The notes under the pieces were generated by a model. It saw nothing but the letters and a program-made list of their open reading frames with translations, ran no database searches and was not told where the DNA came from. DNA of 64,000 nt, taken from Vallitalea guaymasensis. Its GTDB lineage: Bacteria; Bacillota; Clostridia; Lachnospirales; Vallitaleaceae. Location of the stretch: assembly GCF_018141425.1 (NCBI RefSeq), contig NZ_CP058561.1:5084001-5148000 (forward strand), in the 5' to 3' direction. Both the position numbers and the translations under genes were made by a program. Numbering within the stretch: position 1 is the stretch's first letter; the number at the start of each line of letters is the position of its first letter. Below are positions 8,959 through 16,885 of this stretch, piece by piece.

Positions 8959-9735
8959 ATGGCATTGAACAAAGTTGAAATATGTGGTGTGAATACATCT
9001 AAATTACCCATATTGAAGAATAAAGAAAAGGAAGCATTATTTAATAGGATACTTGATGGAGATCTTGCTGCTCGTGATGAATATATTCACGGTAATCTGA
9101 GATTGGTATTAAGTGTAATCCAGAGATTTAGTAATTCAGGGGAAATGGTAGATGATTTGTTTCAAGTAGGTTGTGTAGGACTTATTAAGGCGATAGATAA
9201 CTTTGATATTACTCAAAATGTTAAATTTTCAACATATGCCGTACCAATGATAATAGGGGAAATAAGAAGGTATCTAAGAGACAATAATAGTATAAGGGTA
9301 AGCAGGTCTCTTAGAGATACAGCTTATAAAGCTTTACAAGCAAAAGAAAAGTTATTGCGACAGAATAATAAAGAACCAACTATTATGGAAATATCAAAAG
9401 AGTTAGATATGAAAAAAGAGGATGTTGTTTTTGCTCTTGATGCTATTCAAGATCCTGTGTCACTTTTTGAACCAGTTTATAATGATGGGGGCGATTCCTT
9501 ATATATAATGGATCAAGTAAGTGATAAAAAGAATAAAGAGGAAAGATGGGTTAGATCAATAGCTCTTGGTGAAGCTATGAAAAAACTCCCTAAAAGAGAG
9601 TTTAATATACTGAAGCTTAGATTTTTTGAAGGTAAAACACAAATGGAAGTTGCTAGTGAGATAAGTATTTCTCAAGCACAAGTATCAAGACTGGAAAAAT
9701 CAGCTATAAGACATATGAAAAGATACTTGAATTAA
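8959..9735 (+). CDS. sigG: Sigma-G, late forespore sigma factor
   Basis: Forespore sigma factor of 258 residues. The N-terminus carries NKVEICGVNTSKLP, a signature of sigma-G. It is followed by VDDLFQVGCVGLIKAIDNFD and FSTYAVPMIIGEIRRYLRDN in region 2, DAIQDPVSLFEP in region 3, and a C-terminal helix-turn-helix SISQAQVSRLEKS. There is no pro-sequence, as expected. GGAGGTAG precedes the ATG. It lies 82 bases downstream of sigE. Confidence 0.97.
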   Translation: MALNKVEICGVNTSKLPILKNKEKEALFNRILDGDLAARDEYIHGNLRLVLSVIQRFSNSGEMVDDLFQVGCVGLIKAIDNFDITQNVKFSTYAVPMIIGEIRRYLRDNNSIRVSRSLRDTAYKALQAKEKLLRQNNKEPTIMEISKELDMKKEDVVFALDAIQDPVSLFEPVYNDGGDSLYIMDQVSDKKNKEERWVRSIALGEAMKKLPKREFNILKLRFFEGKTQMEVASEISISQAQVSRLEKSAIRHMKRYLN

Positions 9736-9793
9736 CTAGTAAATTATTTTGAATATGAATCTAAGTAAGGACAGCTTTTAGGGGGAATTTAGT

Positions 9794-10057
9794 ATGGTTA
9801 GAATATATGATATGAAACAAAAAGAGGTTATAAATTCTAACGATGGTATTAGATTAGGATTTATAAGTGATATTGAGGTTGATTTACAGGAAGGTAAATT
9901 GATTAAGCTGATCGTTCCAGGACCAGCTAAGATATTTGGAATGTTTGGTAGAGGCAAGGAATATCAAATACCCTGGGACAGTATAAAAAAGATAGGTGAA
10001 GATATTATTCTGGTTGATATCAACGTTGATAAGTCATTAGTTGAATCAGAATACTAA
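9794..10057 (+). CDS. ylmC: YlmC/YmxH-family PRC-barrel sporulation protein
   Basis: Small 87-residue protein made of a single PRC-barrel domain, with RLGFISDIEVDLQEGKL and the family motif IPWDSIKKIGEDIILVD. YlmC/YmxH proteins are conserved in spore formers and usually follow sigG, as here (58 bases downstream), but their biochemical role is not established. GGGGGAA precedes the ATG. Co-expression with sigG is likely from spacing. Confidence 0.8.
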   Translation: MVRIYDMKQKEVINSNDGIRLGFISDIEVDLQEGKLIKLIVPGPAKIFGMFGRGKEYQIPWDSIKKIGEDIILVDINVDKSLVESEY

Positions 10058-10102
10058 TAATTAAAATTATTTTAAATAATTATAAGTATTTAAAATCAAA
10101 GG

Positions 10103-10131
10103 TTGACCTTTTTCTGCTTATAACTTATAAT
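10103..10131 (+). promoter_or_regulatory. Sigma-A promoter for nrdR, inside an inverted repeat
   Basis: TTGACC (10103-10108) and a perfect TATAAT (10126-10131) have 17-base spacing, a strong vegetative promoter about 45 bases before nrdR. A 12-bp inverted repeat (TTTCTGCTTATA at 10111-10122 and TATAAGCGGAAA at 10149-10160, one G-T pair) brackets the -10, which suggests an operator or leader structure. Confidence 0.75.
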
Positions 10132-10176
10132 ATGACTAAAATAGTGGCTATAAGCGGAAAGTAGGGAGAATAACTT

Positions 10177-10632
10177 ATGAGATGTCCTTTTTGCAATGAG
10201 GATAATACTAAAGTAGTTGACTCAAGACCATCAGACGAAAACAATTTAATACGTAGAAGAAGACAATGTGAAGCATGTGGCAAAAGGTTTACTACTTATG
10301 AAAAGATAGAAACAATACCTTTAGTCATTATTAAAAAAGATAAGACAAGAGAACCGTATAATCGAAATAAGTTAATGAATGGTGTTGTTAGATCTTGTCA
10401 TAAACGATCTGTGTCAATGAGTGAAATTGAAGGATTAGTAGATGAAATAGAGAATAGTTTATATAATTCATTAAAAAAAGAAATTAAAAGTAAAGATATC
10501 GGTGAGAAGGTAATGGAAAAACTTAAGACCATTGATGAAGTAGCATATGTCAGGTTTGCATCTATATATCGTGAGTTCAAGGATATTAATACTTTTATGG
10601 ATGAGTTGAAGAAAATATTGAATGATAAATAG
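10177..10632 (+). CDS. nrdR: NrdR, transcriptional repressor of ribonucleotide reductases
   Basis: 151-residue regulator. The N-terminal zinc ribbon has paired cysteines CPFC and CEAC within the first 35 residues. It is followed by the basic stretch RRRRQ and an ATP-cone domain (about residues 48-138) that senses ATP/dATP. It would repress nrd genes when dATP is high; no nrd gene lies in this window. The ATG follows GTAGGGAGAA. It has its own promoter and a terminator, so it is probably monocistronic. Confidence 0.95.
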   Translation: MRCPFCNEDNTKVVDSRPSDENNLIRRRRQCEACGKRFTTYEKIETIPLVIIKKDKTREPYNRNKLMNGVVRSCHKRSVSMSEIEGLVDEIENSLYNSLKKEIKSKDIGEKVMEKLKTIDEVAYVRFASIYREFKDINTFMDELKKILNDK

Positions 10633-10660
10633 GTTTCCCAGTGGGAAACCTATTTTGTTC
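10630..10660 (+). terminator. Intrinsic terminator after nrdR
   Basis: A perfect 10-bp stem, TAGGTTTCCC with GGGAAACCTA and a 3-base loop, begins on the nrdR stop codon and is followed by TTTTGTTC. Confidence 0.85.
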
Positions 10661-10735
10661 ATATAGAAGAGTTATACTAATAAAGTATATGAAACAGAAG
10701 CATTTTCATATGCTATAAGGAAACTTTCCTAACGA

Positions 10736-10763
10736 TTGAAACTTCCTACGGAAGACATTTCAA
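10736..10763 (+). repeat. Hairpin-forming inverted repeat in the nrdR-lipoprotein gap
   Basis: TTGAAA-CTTCC-TAC-GGAAG-ACA-TTTCAA forms an 11-bp stem with a 3-base bulge and no T-run, so it is not an obvious terminator. It lies in the 266-base non-coding gap between nrdR and the lipoprotein gene. No other feature was recognised in that gap. Confidence 0.55.
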
Positions 10764-10898
10764 GTATGGAATAATATAACACTTGTTAGTTTAGTATGAA
10801 TATAATAATCCTAATTCAGATTGGAAAAGCTAGTATAAAAGGGGAACTTATTCTAATTATACCATGTAAAAACATTCAACTAGCTAGAGGTGACAGAC

Positions 10899-11306
10899 TT
10901 GAAAATGAAGAGGATGTTTATATTAATATTAATCATTGTATCTATAACTGGATGTTCAAATAAGATCAAACAGATTGACGATACCAAGTATCAAGAACTC
11001 ATACAAACGACAGAACTAACTAAAGTATATGTTAGAGATGAAAAAGAAGTATGGGAGGAAATGCACATGATGGCAAACACTAAAATTGTTGCTGATGAAA
11101 TATGGGGTGAGATTGAAATCACTGAAGAAAGAGTAGATTACTTGATTACCGAAGTTCTTGTATCTGAGTATCCTGATAAAAAAAGGCTTTTGACTATATT
11201 GTATAACTGGAAGAACGAAGATTTTTCCTGTGCAGTAGATGAGCATAATTATCTGTGGGATATGTTAGGTGGAAGTGTTGGAAAAGCTTATAAATTAAAA
11301 GAATAG
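10899..11306 (+). CDS. Small predicted lipoprotein of unknown function
   Basis: About 135 residues. The N-terminus has a short basic stretch, a hydrophobic helix and a lipobox ITGC with the lipidated cysteine at residue 19, so the mature protein should be anchored to the outer face of the membrane. The rest is soluble, charged and has no domain I recognise. I chose the TTG start because GAGGTGA ends 5 bases upstream; GTG at 10890 and ATG at 10905 are alternatives. It stands alone between two non-coding gaps, so context gives no clue to its job. Confidence 0.6.
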   Translation: MKMKRMFILILIIVSITGCSNKIKQIDDTKYQELIQTTELTKVYVRDEKEVWEEMHMMANTKIVADEIWGEIEITEERVDYLITEVLVSEYPDKKRLLTILYNWKNEDFSCAVDEHNYLWDMLGGSVGKAYKLKE

Positions 11307-11495
11307 TCAATTTGGAATTAAATTCGTTATGAAAGAAGAATGATTATCTTCCTGTAATTGCATATATTAGCTTTAAATGGATTTTCGGCGTTGGAGGCAT
11401 ATAATTATACCCTTTTGTCTTTAAGGGCTTAATTTCGGCGTATTTTTGAAGTGGACAATAAATTATTATTCATAATTAATTATTTCGTTATGGAG

Positions 11496-11564
11496 AGGTC
11501 GAACTAGTTTCTTCTATATTAATAGAGAACTAGTTTTAATATATTAATTATAATAGTTCGTCCT
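11496..11564 (+). repeat. Compound inverted repeat with two mutually exclusive folds
   Basis: One fold pairs AACTAGTT (11502-11509) plus a CTTCTAT arm with ATAGAG-AACTAGTT (11522-11535). The other pairs AGG-t-CGAACTA (11496-11506) with TAGTTCG-t-CCT (11554-11564). Both use the same 5' arm, as in an attenuator or a palindromic mobile repeat. It lies upstream of the predicted comM promoter. Confidence 0.5.
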
Positions 11565-11641
11565 AGTCTAAGTAACAGATTAAAAATGAAGTGTTTTAGT
11601 ACGTTTTTTTAACTATATTTAATTGAAATATTAATTTGTTA

Positions 11642-11670
11642 TTAATAATATGATTATTTTATGATATAAT
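11642..11670 (+). promoter_or_regulatory. Candidate promoter for comM
   Basis: A perfect TATAAT (11665-11670) preceded by TGA makes an extended -10. A weak -35, TTAATA, lies 17 bases upstream. It would give comM a leader of about 130 bases. Confidence 0.5.
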
Positions 11671-11803
11671 GATATAGATTGTTTATATACTAAAAATTAC
11701 TAATAAGGTTAATGCTTTAATAAGTTGGACATAATAAATTCTTAAATTGTTTAACATTTCATTTTATTGCATGACCAAATATACATATGACAAGGGGGAC
11801 AAC

Positions 11804-13342
11804 ATGTTTAACAGAGTTTATAGTGCTGCGTTAATGGGCATTGACGGATACATGGTTGGGGTGGAGGTAGATATATCAAGCGGTTTTCCTAGGCTTGATT
11901 TAGTTGGATTACCAGACTCTGCCGTTAAAGAATCTATAGAAAGAGTAAGAACATCTATCAACAATTCAGGATTTCAGTTTCCTTGTAAGCGAATAACAGT
12001 AAATTTAGCTCCAGCTGATATAAGAAAGGAAGGACCTGCATTTGATTTACCAATAGCTATTGGCATTTTATCATGTATGGAGTTAATAGATACCAACTCA
12101 TTGGATAAAACCTTAATTATTGGGGAATTATCTCTTAATGGAGAAGTTCAGAAAGTAAATGGTATACTTCCAATTGTCTACAGTGCATATAAGAATGGTT
12201 TTGAAAGATGTATCATTCCTATAGATAACGTTGATGAAGGTGCAGTAGTAGAAGGTATTGATGTTATCGGTGTTAGTAACTTGTCTCAGGTTGTTAAATT
12301 ATTAAATAACAATGTTAAAATAGAACCAAAGCGAATTGATATAGAAAAGCTATTCCATGAATCATGGGATAATGAAGAAAATATAATTGATTTTAGTGAT
12401 ATAAAGGGTCAAGAAAATGTTAGAAGGGCATTAGAGATAGCAGCCGCAGGAGCTCATAACGTTCTAATGATAGGTCCTCCTGGCTCTGGTAAAACTATGA
12501 TGGCAAAGAGATTACCTACCATATTGCCAGATCTGACTTTTGAAGAGAGTATAGAAATAACTAAGATATATAGTGTAGCTGGATTGTTAAGAAAAGATCA
12601 GGCTCTAGTCACTAAGAGACCATTTAGGGCTCCCCACCATACAGTTTCAAACTCAGCGTTGACAGGTGGAGGAAGAATTCCAAGACCAGGAGAAATAAGT
12701 TTGTCTCATAATGGGGTATTATTCCTAGATGAGATGCCTGAGTTTAGCAAAAATGTATTAGAAGTAATGAGACAACCTCTAGAAGATGGTAAAGTAACAA
12801 TTTCTAGGGTGAATGCAACAATTACATATCCAGCTAATTTTATGCTTGTAGCTTCTCTTAATCCTTGTCCATGCGGATATTATCCCGACAGAGAAAAATG
12901 CAGCTGTACTCCATTACAAATAAAAAGATATCTTAATAAAATATCTGGACCACTACTTGATAGAATAGATTTGCATGTAGAGGCCAATAATGTTAATTAC
13001 AATGAACTTAATAATAAAAAGAAAATGGAAACGTCTAAGGATATTAAAGAACGAGTAATGAGAGCTCATAAGATTCAGCAAGAACGATATAAAGATTCTA
13101 AGATATATTTTAACTCAATGTTAAGTGCTGCTCAGATTGAAAAATATTGTCAGTTGGATGATAAGTCCAGAGAAATGATGAAGTTAGCCTTCGAGAAGCT
13201 GGATTTGAGTGCTAGAGCATATCATAGAATATTAAAAGTTGCAAGAACAATAGCGGATCTAGACGGTGAAAATGACATAGAAGAAAAACATCTAGCAGAA
13301 GCAATTCAGTATAGATCTCTTGACCGTAACTACTTTGATTAA
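11804..13342 (+). CDS. comM: YifB/ComM-family Mg-chelatase-like AAA+ ATPase
   Basis: 512-residue protein of the YifB/ComM family. The N-terminal ChlI-like domain (about residues 1-180) includes GFPRLDLVGLPDSAVKES. The AAA+ core has Walker A GPPGSGKTMMAKRL, Walker B VLFLDEMPEF and a cysteine-containing loop, ending in the C-terminal lid domain. In Haemophilus and Vibrio, ComM is a helicase helping branch migration during natural transformation. Presence here, two genes before dprA, fits a DNA-uptake or recombination role but does not prove competence. The ATG follows AAGGGGGA; upstream in-frame starts lack a ribosome site. Confidence 0.88.
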   Translation: MFNRVYSAALMGIDGYMVGVEVDISSGFPRLDLVGLPDSAVKESIERVRTSINNSGFQFPCKRITVNLAPADIRKEGPAFDLPIAIGILSCMELIDTNSLDKTLIIGELSLNGEVQKVNGILPIVYSAYKNGFERCIIPIDNVDEGAVVEGIDVIGVSNLSQVVKLLNNNVKIEPKRIDIEKLFHESWDNEENIIDFSDIKGQENVRRALEIAAAGAHNVLMIGPPGSGKTMMAKRLPTILPDLTFEESIEITKIYSVAGLLRKDQALVTKRPFRAPHHTVSNSALTGGGRIPRPGEISLSHNGVLFLDEMPEFSKNVLEVMRQPLEDGKVTISRVNATITYPANFMLVASLNPCPCGYYPDREKCSCTPLQIKRYLNKISGPLLDRIDLHVEANNVNYNELNNKKKMETSKDIKERVMRAHKIQQERYKDSKIYFNSMLSAAQIEKYCQLDDKSREMMKLAFEKLDLSARAYHRILKVARTIADLDGENDIEEKHLAEAIQYRSLDRNYFD

Positions 13343-13353
13343 TAAATAGTAAC

Positions 13354-13382
13354 TTGATATTATTCCATAAACTGTTTATAAT
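13354..13382 (+). promoter_or_regulatory. Sigma-A promoter for the racemase-Fem operon
   Basis: TTGATA (13354-13359) and a perfect TATAAT (13377-13382) with a 17-base spacer lie about 45 bases before the racemase-like gene. Confidence 0.75.
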
Positions 13383-13426
13383 GTTAACTTAGGGAAATTA
13401 ATAGAATGATTTGAGGAGGAAGACAA

Positions 13427-14530
13427 TTGTCTGATATCTATTTGGAAGTTAATCTTCATAACCTTTATTATAACCTATCCAAAATAAAAGAACAATTAAG
13501 TAATGATACCATGATTATGGCAGTTGTAAAAGGTAATGCTTATGGACATGGAAGTGTAGAAATTGCAAAAGCATTAAGTGGTGATGTAAATTATTTTGGA
13601 GTAGGATTATTGGACGAAGGTGTTGAACTTAGAAAAAACGGTTTAGAACTACCTATTTTTCTAATGGGACCCACTGAAGAGTTTGATATAGTTTATGAGA
13701 ATAATATTACTATGAGTATCTGTTCATTGAATCAATTAAGAAAACTGATTGATTGGACAGAAAACAATAAAAAAACGATTAAGTTTCACTTAAAAGTAGA
13801 AACTGGAATGAATAGATTTGGTATAGATTACGACCAATTGGAAGAAGTTAAGTCACTATGTGAAAAAGCTACTTGTGCCATACTAGAAGGGGTATATTCT
13901 CATTTTGCAACAACATATAAAAATAATAGGTCTTATGTATTAGGACAAAAAGAAAAGTTTGATAAATATATAACTTTCTTTAATCAGCATTACAATGGCT
14001 TGATTTATCATATATGTAATAGCGAAAATACAATAGACTATAAAGAAGCTCATTATAATATGGTAAGATTAGGTAATGCTTTATACGGTCCCTGTAATAG
14101 TAAGAAAAGAATAGGACTCAAAAAGATTGCTGATATTAGAGCCAAAATCATATATTCTAAAAGTATTAAAGCCGGAGAACATATAGGTTATGGCAATAGT
14201 TATAAATCAAAACAGGATAAAACTATAGGAATAGTTCCAATGGGATTTTATTGTGGAATGGGATTGATTAAGAAACCTATAGGTTCCAAATTCGGTTCAG
14301 TTATTATATATTATCTAAAAGAAATATATAGATATCTATTCAGGAATAAAACAGTAATATTCTATAAAGGAAAACCTTTAGAAATATTAGGGAGACCTAA
14401 TATGCAATACACTATTGTTGATATTACAGGCTTAGATGACCCTGATGAGATTATGGTTGAGATAAAGATCTCGCCTATTTTTGTAAAAGAGAATATAAAA
14501 AGGACATACATTTCGGAGGTAAAGAGTTAA
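13427..14530 (+). CDS. Divergent alanine-racemase-family PLP enzyme
   Basis: 367-residue fold-III PLP protein of the alanine/serine racemase family. The PLP lysine lies in VVKGNAYGHG (K35), MVRLGNALYGP supplies the cofactor arginine, and the second catalytic base tyrosine is in GEHIGYGNSY (Y255). Two normally conserved C-terminal motifs are altered: GYADG reads GFYCG (273-277) and GRVCMDQ reads GRPNMQY (322-328). About 25 extra, partly hydrophobic residues lie between them (about 283-308). Both catalytic residues remain, so it is probably active, but its substrate may not be alanine. The TTG start follows GAGGAGGA. Its stop overlaps the start of the Fem gene, implying coupled translation. Confidence 0.8.
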   Translation: MSDIYLEVNLHNLYYNLSKIKEQLSNDTMIMAVVKGNAYGHGSVEIAKALSGDVNYFGVGLLDEGVELRKNGLELPIFLMGPTEEFDIVYENNITMSICSLNQLRKLIDWTENNKKTIKFHLKVETGMNRFGIDYDQLEEVKSLCEKATCAILEGVYSHFATTYKNNRSYVLGQKEKFDKYITFFNQHYNGLIYHICNSENTIDYKEAHYNMVRLGNALYGPCNSKKRIGLKKIADIRAKIIYSKSIKAGEHIGYGNSYKSKQDKTIGIVPMGFYCGMGLIKKPIGSKFGSVIIYYLKEIYRYLFRNKTVIFYKGKPLEILGRPNMQYTIVDITGLDDPDEIMVEIKISPIFVKENIKRTYISEVKS

Positions 14531-15759
14531 TGAAATTTGTTACACACATAGATGAAAAAAAATTTACTTTATTTAATGAAAACCATCCTAACGGACATGC
14601 TCTACAATCTATAGAATGGGGAAACCTAAAGTGTATTGGAGAGTGGACTAAGGAATTAGTTGGTTTAGAAGATGGTAGTGGTGATTTGCAAGCATCAGCT
14701 ATGCTCCTTAGAAGAAAATTACCTGGCTTATCAAGATATATTTTATATGCTCCAAGAGGATATGTTCTTGATTATGAAAATATTGACTTAGTTAAAGAAT
14801 TCACAAAAGAATTAAAGCAATATGCTAAAAAAACAAAGGCGATCTTTGTGAAAATTGACCCATGTATAATATATAAGGAAAGAACTATAGATGGAGACAT
14901 AAAAGAAGATGGTATAGACAACACTAAGCTCATAGAATCATTGAAAAATATGGGTTATGCACACAAGGGAACAAATCTTGATTTTGAGGGAATTCAGCCT
15001 AGATTTGTATTCAAGTTAGATGTTGATAAGGATAAAGATACATTATTCAAAAGTTTTCATCATAAAACAAGGTACAATATTAGACTTGCAGAAAAAAAGG
15101 GTATTGAAATATATGAAGGAAGTATAGACGACCTAGAAGAATTTGAAAGAATCATGCGAGTTACAGGCTCTAGAGACGGCTTTATTACGAGACCTTTAAA
15201 GTATTTTAAAGATATGTATAACACTATGGAAAAACAAGGTAAAATGAAGCTGTTCATGGCTAAATATAATGTTAAAAAAGCACTAGATAAAGCTATCAGT
15301 GACTTGGAGAAAGAAGAAAACTCAAAAAAACCAAACGAAGATAGGATTAATAAACTCCAAAGAGAAATTCCGGAGATGACAGAGTTGGCTAGTAAAAATC
15401 TAGATGGAATTATTGTTTCTGGAGCAATTGTGTTATTGAATGGGAAAAAAGCATGGTATCTGTATGGAGCAAGTGACAACTTATATAGAAATCTAATGCC
15501 TAATTATTTATTGCAATGGCATATGATAGCATATTCTATGGATTGTGGCTGCACATTATATGATTTTAGAGGTATTTCAGGTAATCTTGACCCAAATCAT
15601 CACCTATATGGTTTATACAGGTTTAAAAAGGGATTTAATGGTGATTTTGTTGAGTATATAGGCGAGTTTGATTTGGTGGTTAGTAAATTTTATTATAATC
15701 TATGGGAATTTTGGGTGCCAAAAGTAAAAAGATTAATTAGAAAACTTAGGAAAAAATAA
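14530..15759 (+). CDS. FemX/FemAB-family peptidoglycan interpeptide-bridge aminoacyltransferase
   Basis: 409-residue FemABX-family protein, which uses aminoacyl-tRNA to add amino acids to the lipid II stem peptide. Two GNAT-like halves are recognisable from FHHKTRYNIRLAEKKGIE (near residue 180) and GIIVSGAIVLLNGKKAWYLYG (near residue 295), with LYGLYRFKKGFNG near the C-terminus. A charged insertion rich in Lys and Glu (about residues 250-290) matches the coiled-coil arm of the family. The start ATG overlaps the stop of the racemase gene in TAATG, with GGAGGTAAAG upstream. Which amino acid it adds cannot be read from sequence. Confidence 0.9.
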   Translation: MKFVTHIDEKKFTLFNENHPNGHALQSIEWGNLKCIGEWTKELVGLEDGSGDLQASAMLLRRKLPGLSRYILYAPRGYVLDYENIDLVKEFTKELKQYAKKTKAIFVKIDPCIIYKERTIDGDIKEDGIDNTKLIESLKNMGYAHKGTNLDFEGIQPRFVFKLDVDKDKDTLFKSFHHKTRYNIRLAEKKGIEIYEGSIDDLEEFERIMRVTGSRDGFITRPLKYFKDMYNTMEKQGKMKLFMAKYNVKKALDKAISDLEKEENSKKPNEDRINKLQREIPEMTELASKNLDGIIVSGAIVLLNGKKAWYLYGASDNLYRNLMPNYLLQWHMIAYSMDCGCTLYDFRGISGNLDPNHHLYGLYRFKKGFNGDFVEYIGEFDLVVSKFYYNLWEFWVPKVKRLIRKLRKK

Positions 15760-15775
15760 CTAAAGGATGATGCGT

Positions 15776-16873
15776 ATGGGGAGTGTTATGGAAAAGGAGC
15801 ACTATTGGTTATGGTTGAACAACATAAAAGGTATTGGGCTTAAAAAAATAAAATATCTATTAAATTATTTTGATGAACCAAAGTATATTTGGGAAGCCAC
15901 TGATGAACTCAGTGAAGTTAAAGGCTTAAGAGAAATTGATAGAAAAGCAATTATCCAGTCTAGAAATAAGGATAAGATAATAGAATATTATAACAGAATA
16001 AAAAAGAGTAACATCAATTTTTATTCTATTGATGATGATTTGTACCCAGATAACTTGAAAAATATTTATGATTATCCCTATGGTATTTATGTAAAAGGAG
16101 ATATAAAAGATGATTCTCCCATCATAGCTGTAGTTGGTGCTAGAAGATGTACTGAATATGGTAGGGAAGTTGCAAAACTTTTTGGAAGAGAATTAGCAAA
16201 AATGGGAATTATAATTATAAGTGGGATGGCAAGAGGCATTGATACTGCTGCTCATATAGGTGCACTGGAAGGTGGTGGCAGAACTTACGCTGTTCTTGGA
16301 TCAGGTGTTAACATATGTTATCCTAAGGAAAATTATAAATTAATGGATGACATTAGTCATAAAGGAGCTCTAATATCTGAATTTCCAGTTAATCAAATTC
16401 CAAAACCAGGTAATTTTCCTCTAAGAAATAGAATTATTAGTGGAATAAGTGATGGAGTACTAGTTATAGAAGCTGCAGGAAAAAGTGGTTCTCTAATAAC
16501 AGCAGACCAAGCATTGGAACAAGGAAAAGATGTCTATAGTATCCCTGGCAGGATAACAGATAAGCTAAGTGAAGGTACTAATAATTTAATAAAAATGGGT
16601 GCTAAAATGGTAACCAATATCGATGATATTTTAGATGAAATTTCTGTGAGTTTCACCAAGGAAAAACAAAAAAATTCAGAAAATATTACTTTAGGACTTG
16701 CAGAAATTGAAAAAATAGTGTATTCTTGTTTAAGTTTAGAACCTTTATTTATTGACGATATACATATTAAGTCAAACATACCAATTGATGAACTTGGGTT
16801 GATATTAACAAAACTGGAACTTAAGGGCGTAATAAAACAACTGCCAAACAAATATTTTATTAGAAAATTGTAG
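15776..16873 (+). CDS. dprA: DprA/Smf, DNA-processing protein
   Basis: About 365 residues. An N-terminal helical SAM/HhH-like part (about 1-75, with LNNIKGIGLKKIKYLL) precedes a Rossmann-fold core carrying GARRCTEYGREVA, ISGMARGIDTAAHIGAL and GSGVNICYPKEN. A C-terminal winged-helix-like domain ends the protein. DprA binds single-stranded DNA and loads RecA during transformation. The start is uncertain: several in-frame ATGs lie at 15767, 15770, 15776 and 15788; 15776 has the best distance from AAAGGA. dprA-topA adjacency is standard in Firmicutes. Confidence 0.92.
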   Translation: MGSVMEKEHYWLWLNNIKGIGLKKIKYLLNYFDEPKYIWEATDELSEVKGLREIDRKAIIQSRNKDKIIEYYNRIKKSNINFYSIDDDLYPDNLKNIYDYPYGIYVKGDIKDDSPIIAVVGARRCTEYGREVAKLFGRELAKMGIIIISGMARGIDTAAHIGALEGGGRTYAVLGSGVNICYPKENYKLMDDISHKGALISEFPVNQIPKPGNFPLRNRIISGISDGVLVIEAAGKSGSLITADQALEQGKDVYSIPGRITDKLSEGTNNLIKMGAKMVTNIDDILDEISVSFTKEKQKNSENITLGLAEIEKIVYSCLSLEPLFIDDIHIKSNIPIDELGLILTKLELKGVIKQLPNKYFIRKL

Positions 16874-16885
16874 TGGAGGGTAAAA

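Larger units (their letters stand above)
11307..11803 (+). other. Non-coding gap upstream of comM with repeats and stem-loops
   Basis: About 500 bases without a credible gene. It contains a direct repeat TTTCGGCGT at 11383 and 11433 (exactly 50 bases apart) flanking a small CCCTT/AAGGG hairpin, the stem-loop element at 11496-11564, and the comM promoter candidate at 11642-11670. It also holds two imperfect copies of a GTGGACAATAAATT-like sequence (11451-11464 and 11724-11740). No T-box, cyclic-di-GMP or other riboswitch core that I know was recognised. Confidence 0.5.

Noticed and set aside
11451-11740. Insertion-sequence remnant
   Set aside because: The flanking repeats are imperfect, and there is no transposase fragment or clear terminal inverted repeat between them.
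11307-11803. A riboswitch or T-box ahead of comM
   Set aside because: No T-box GGGTGG-type antiterminator core, cyclic-di-GMP, preQ1 or other conserved core that I know could be found; only generic stems and repeats remain.
15060-15479. Open frame of 139 codons on the minus strand
   Set aside because: It lies wholly inside the Fem gene, has no ribosome site, and its composition is that of a reversed coding sequence.
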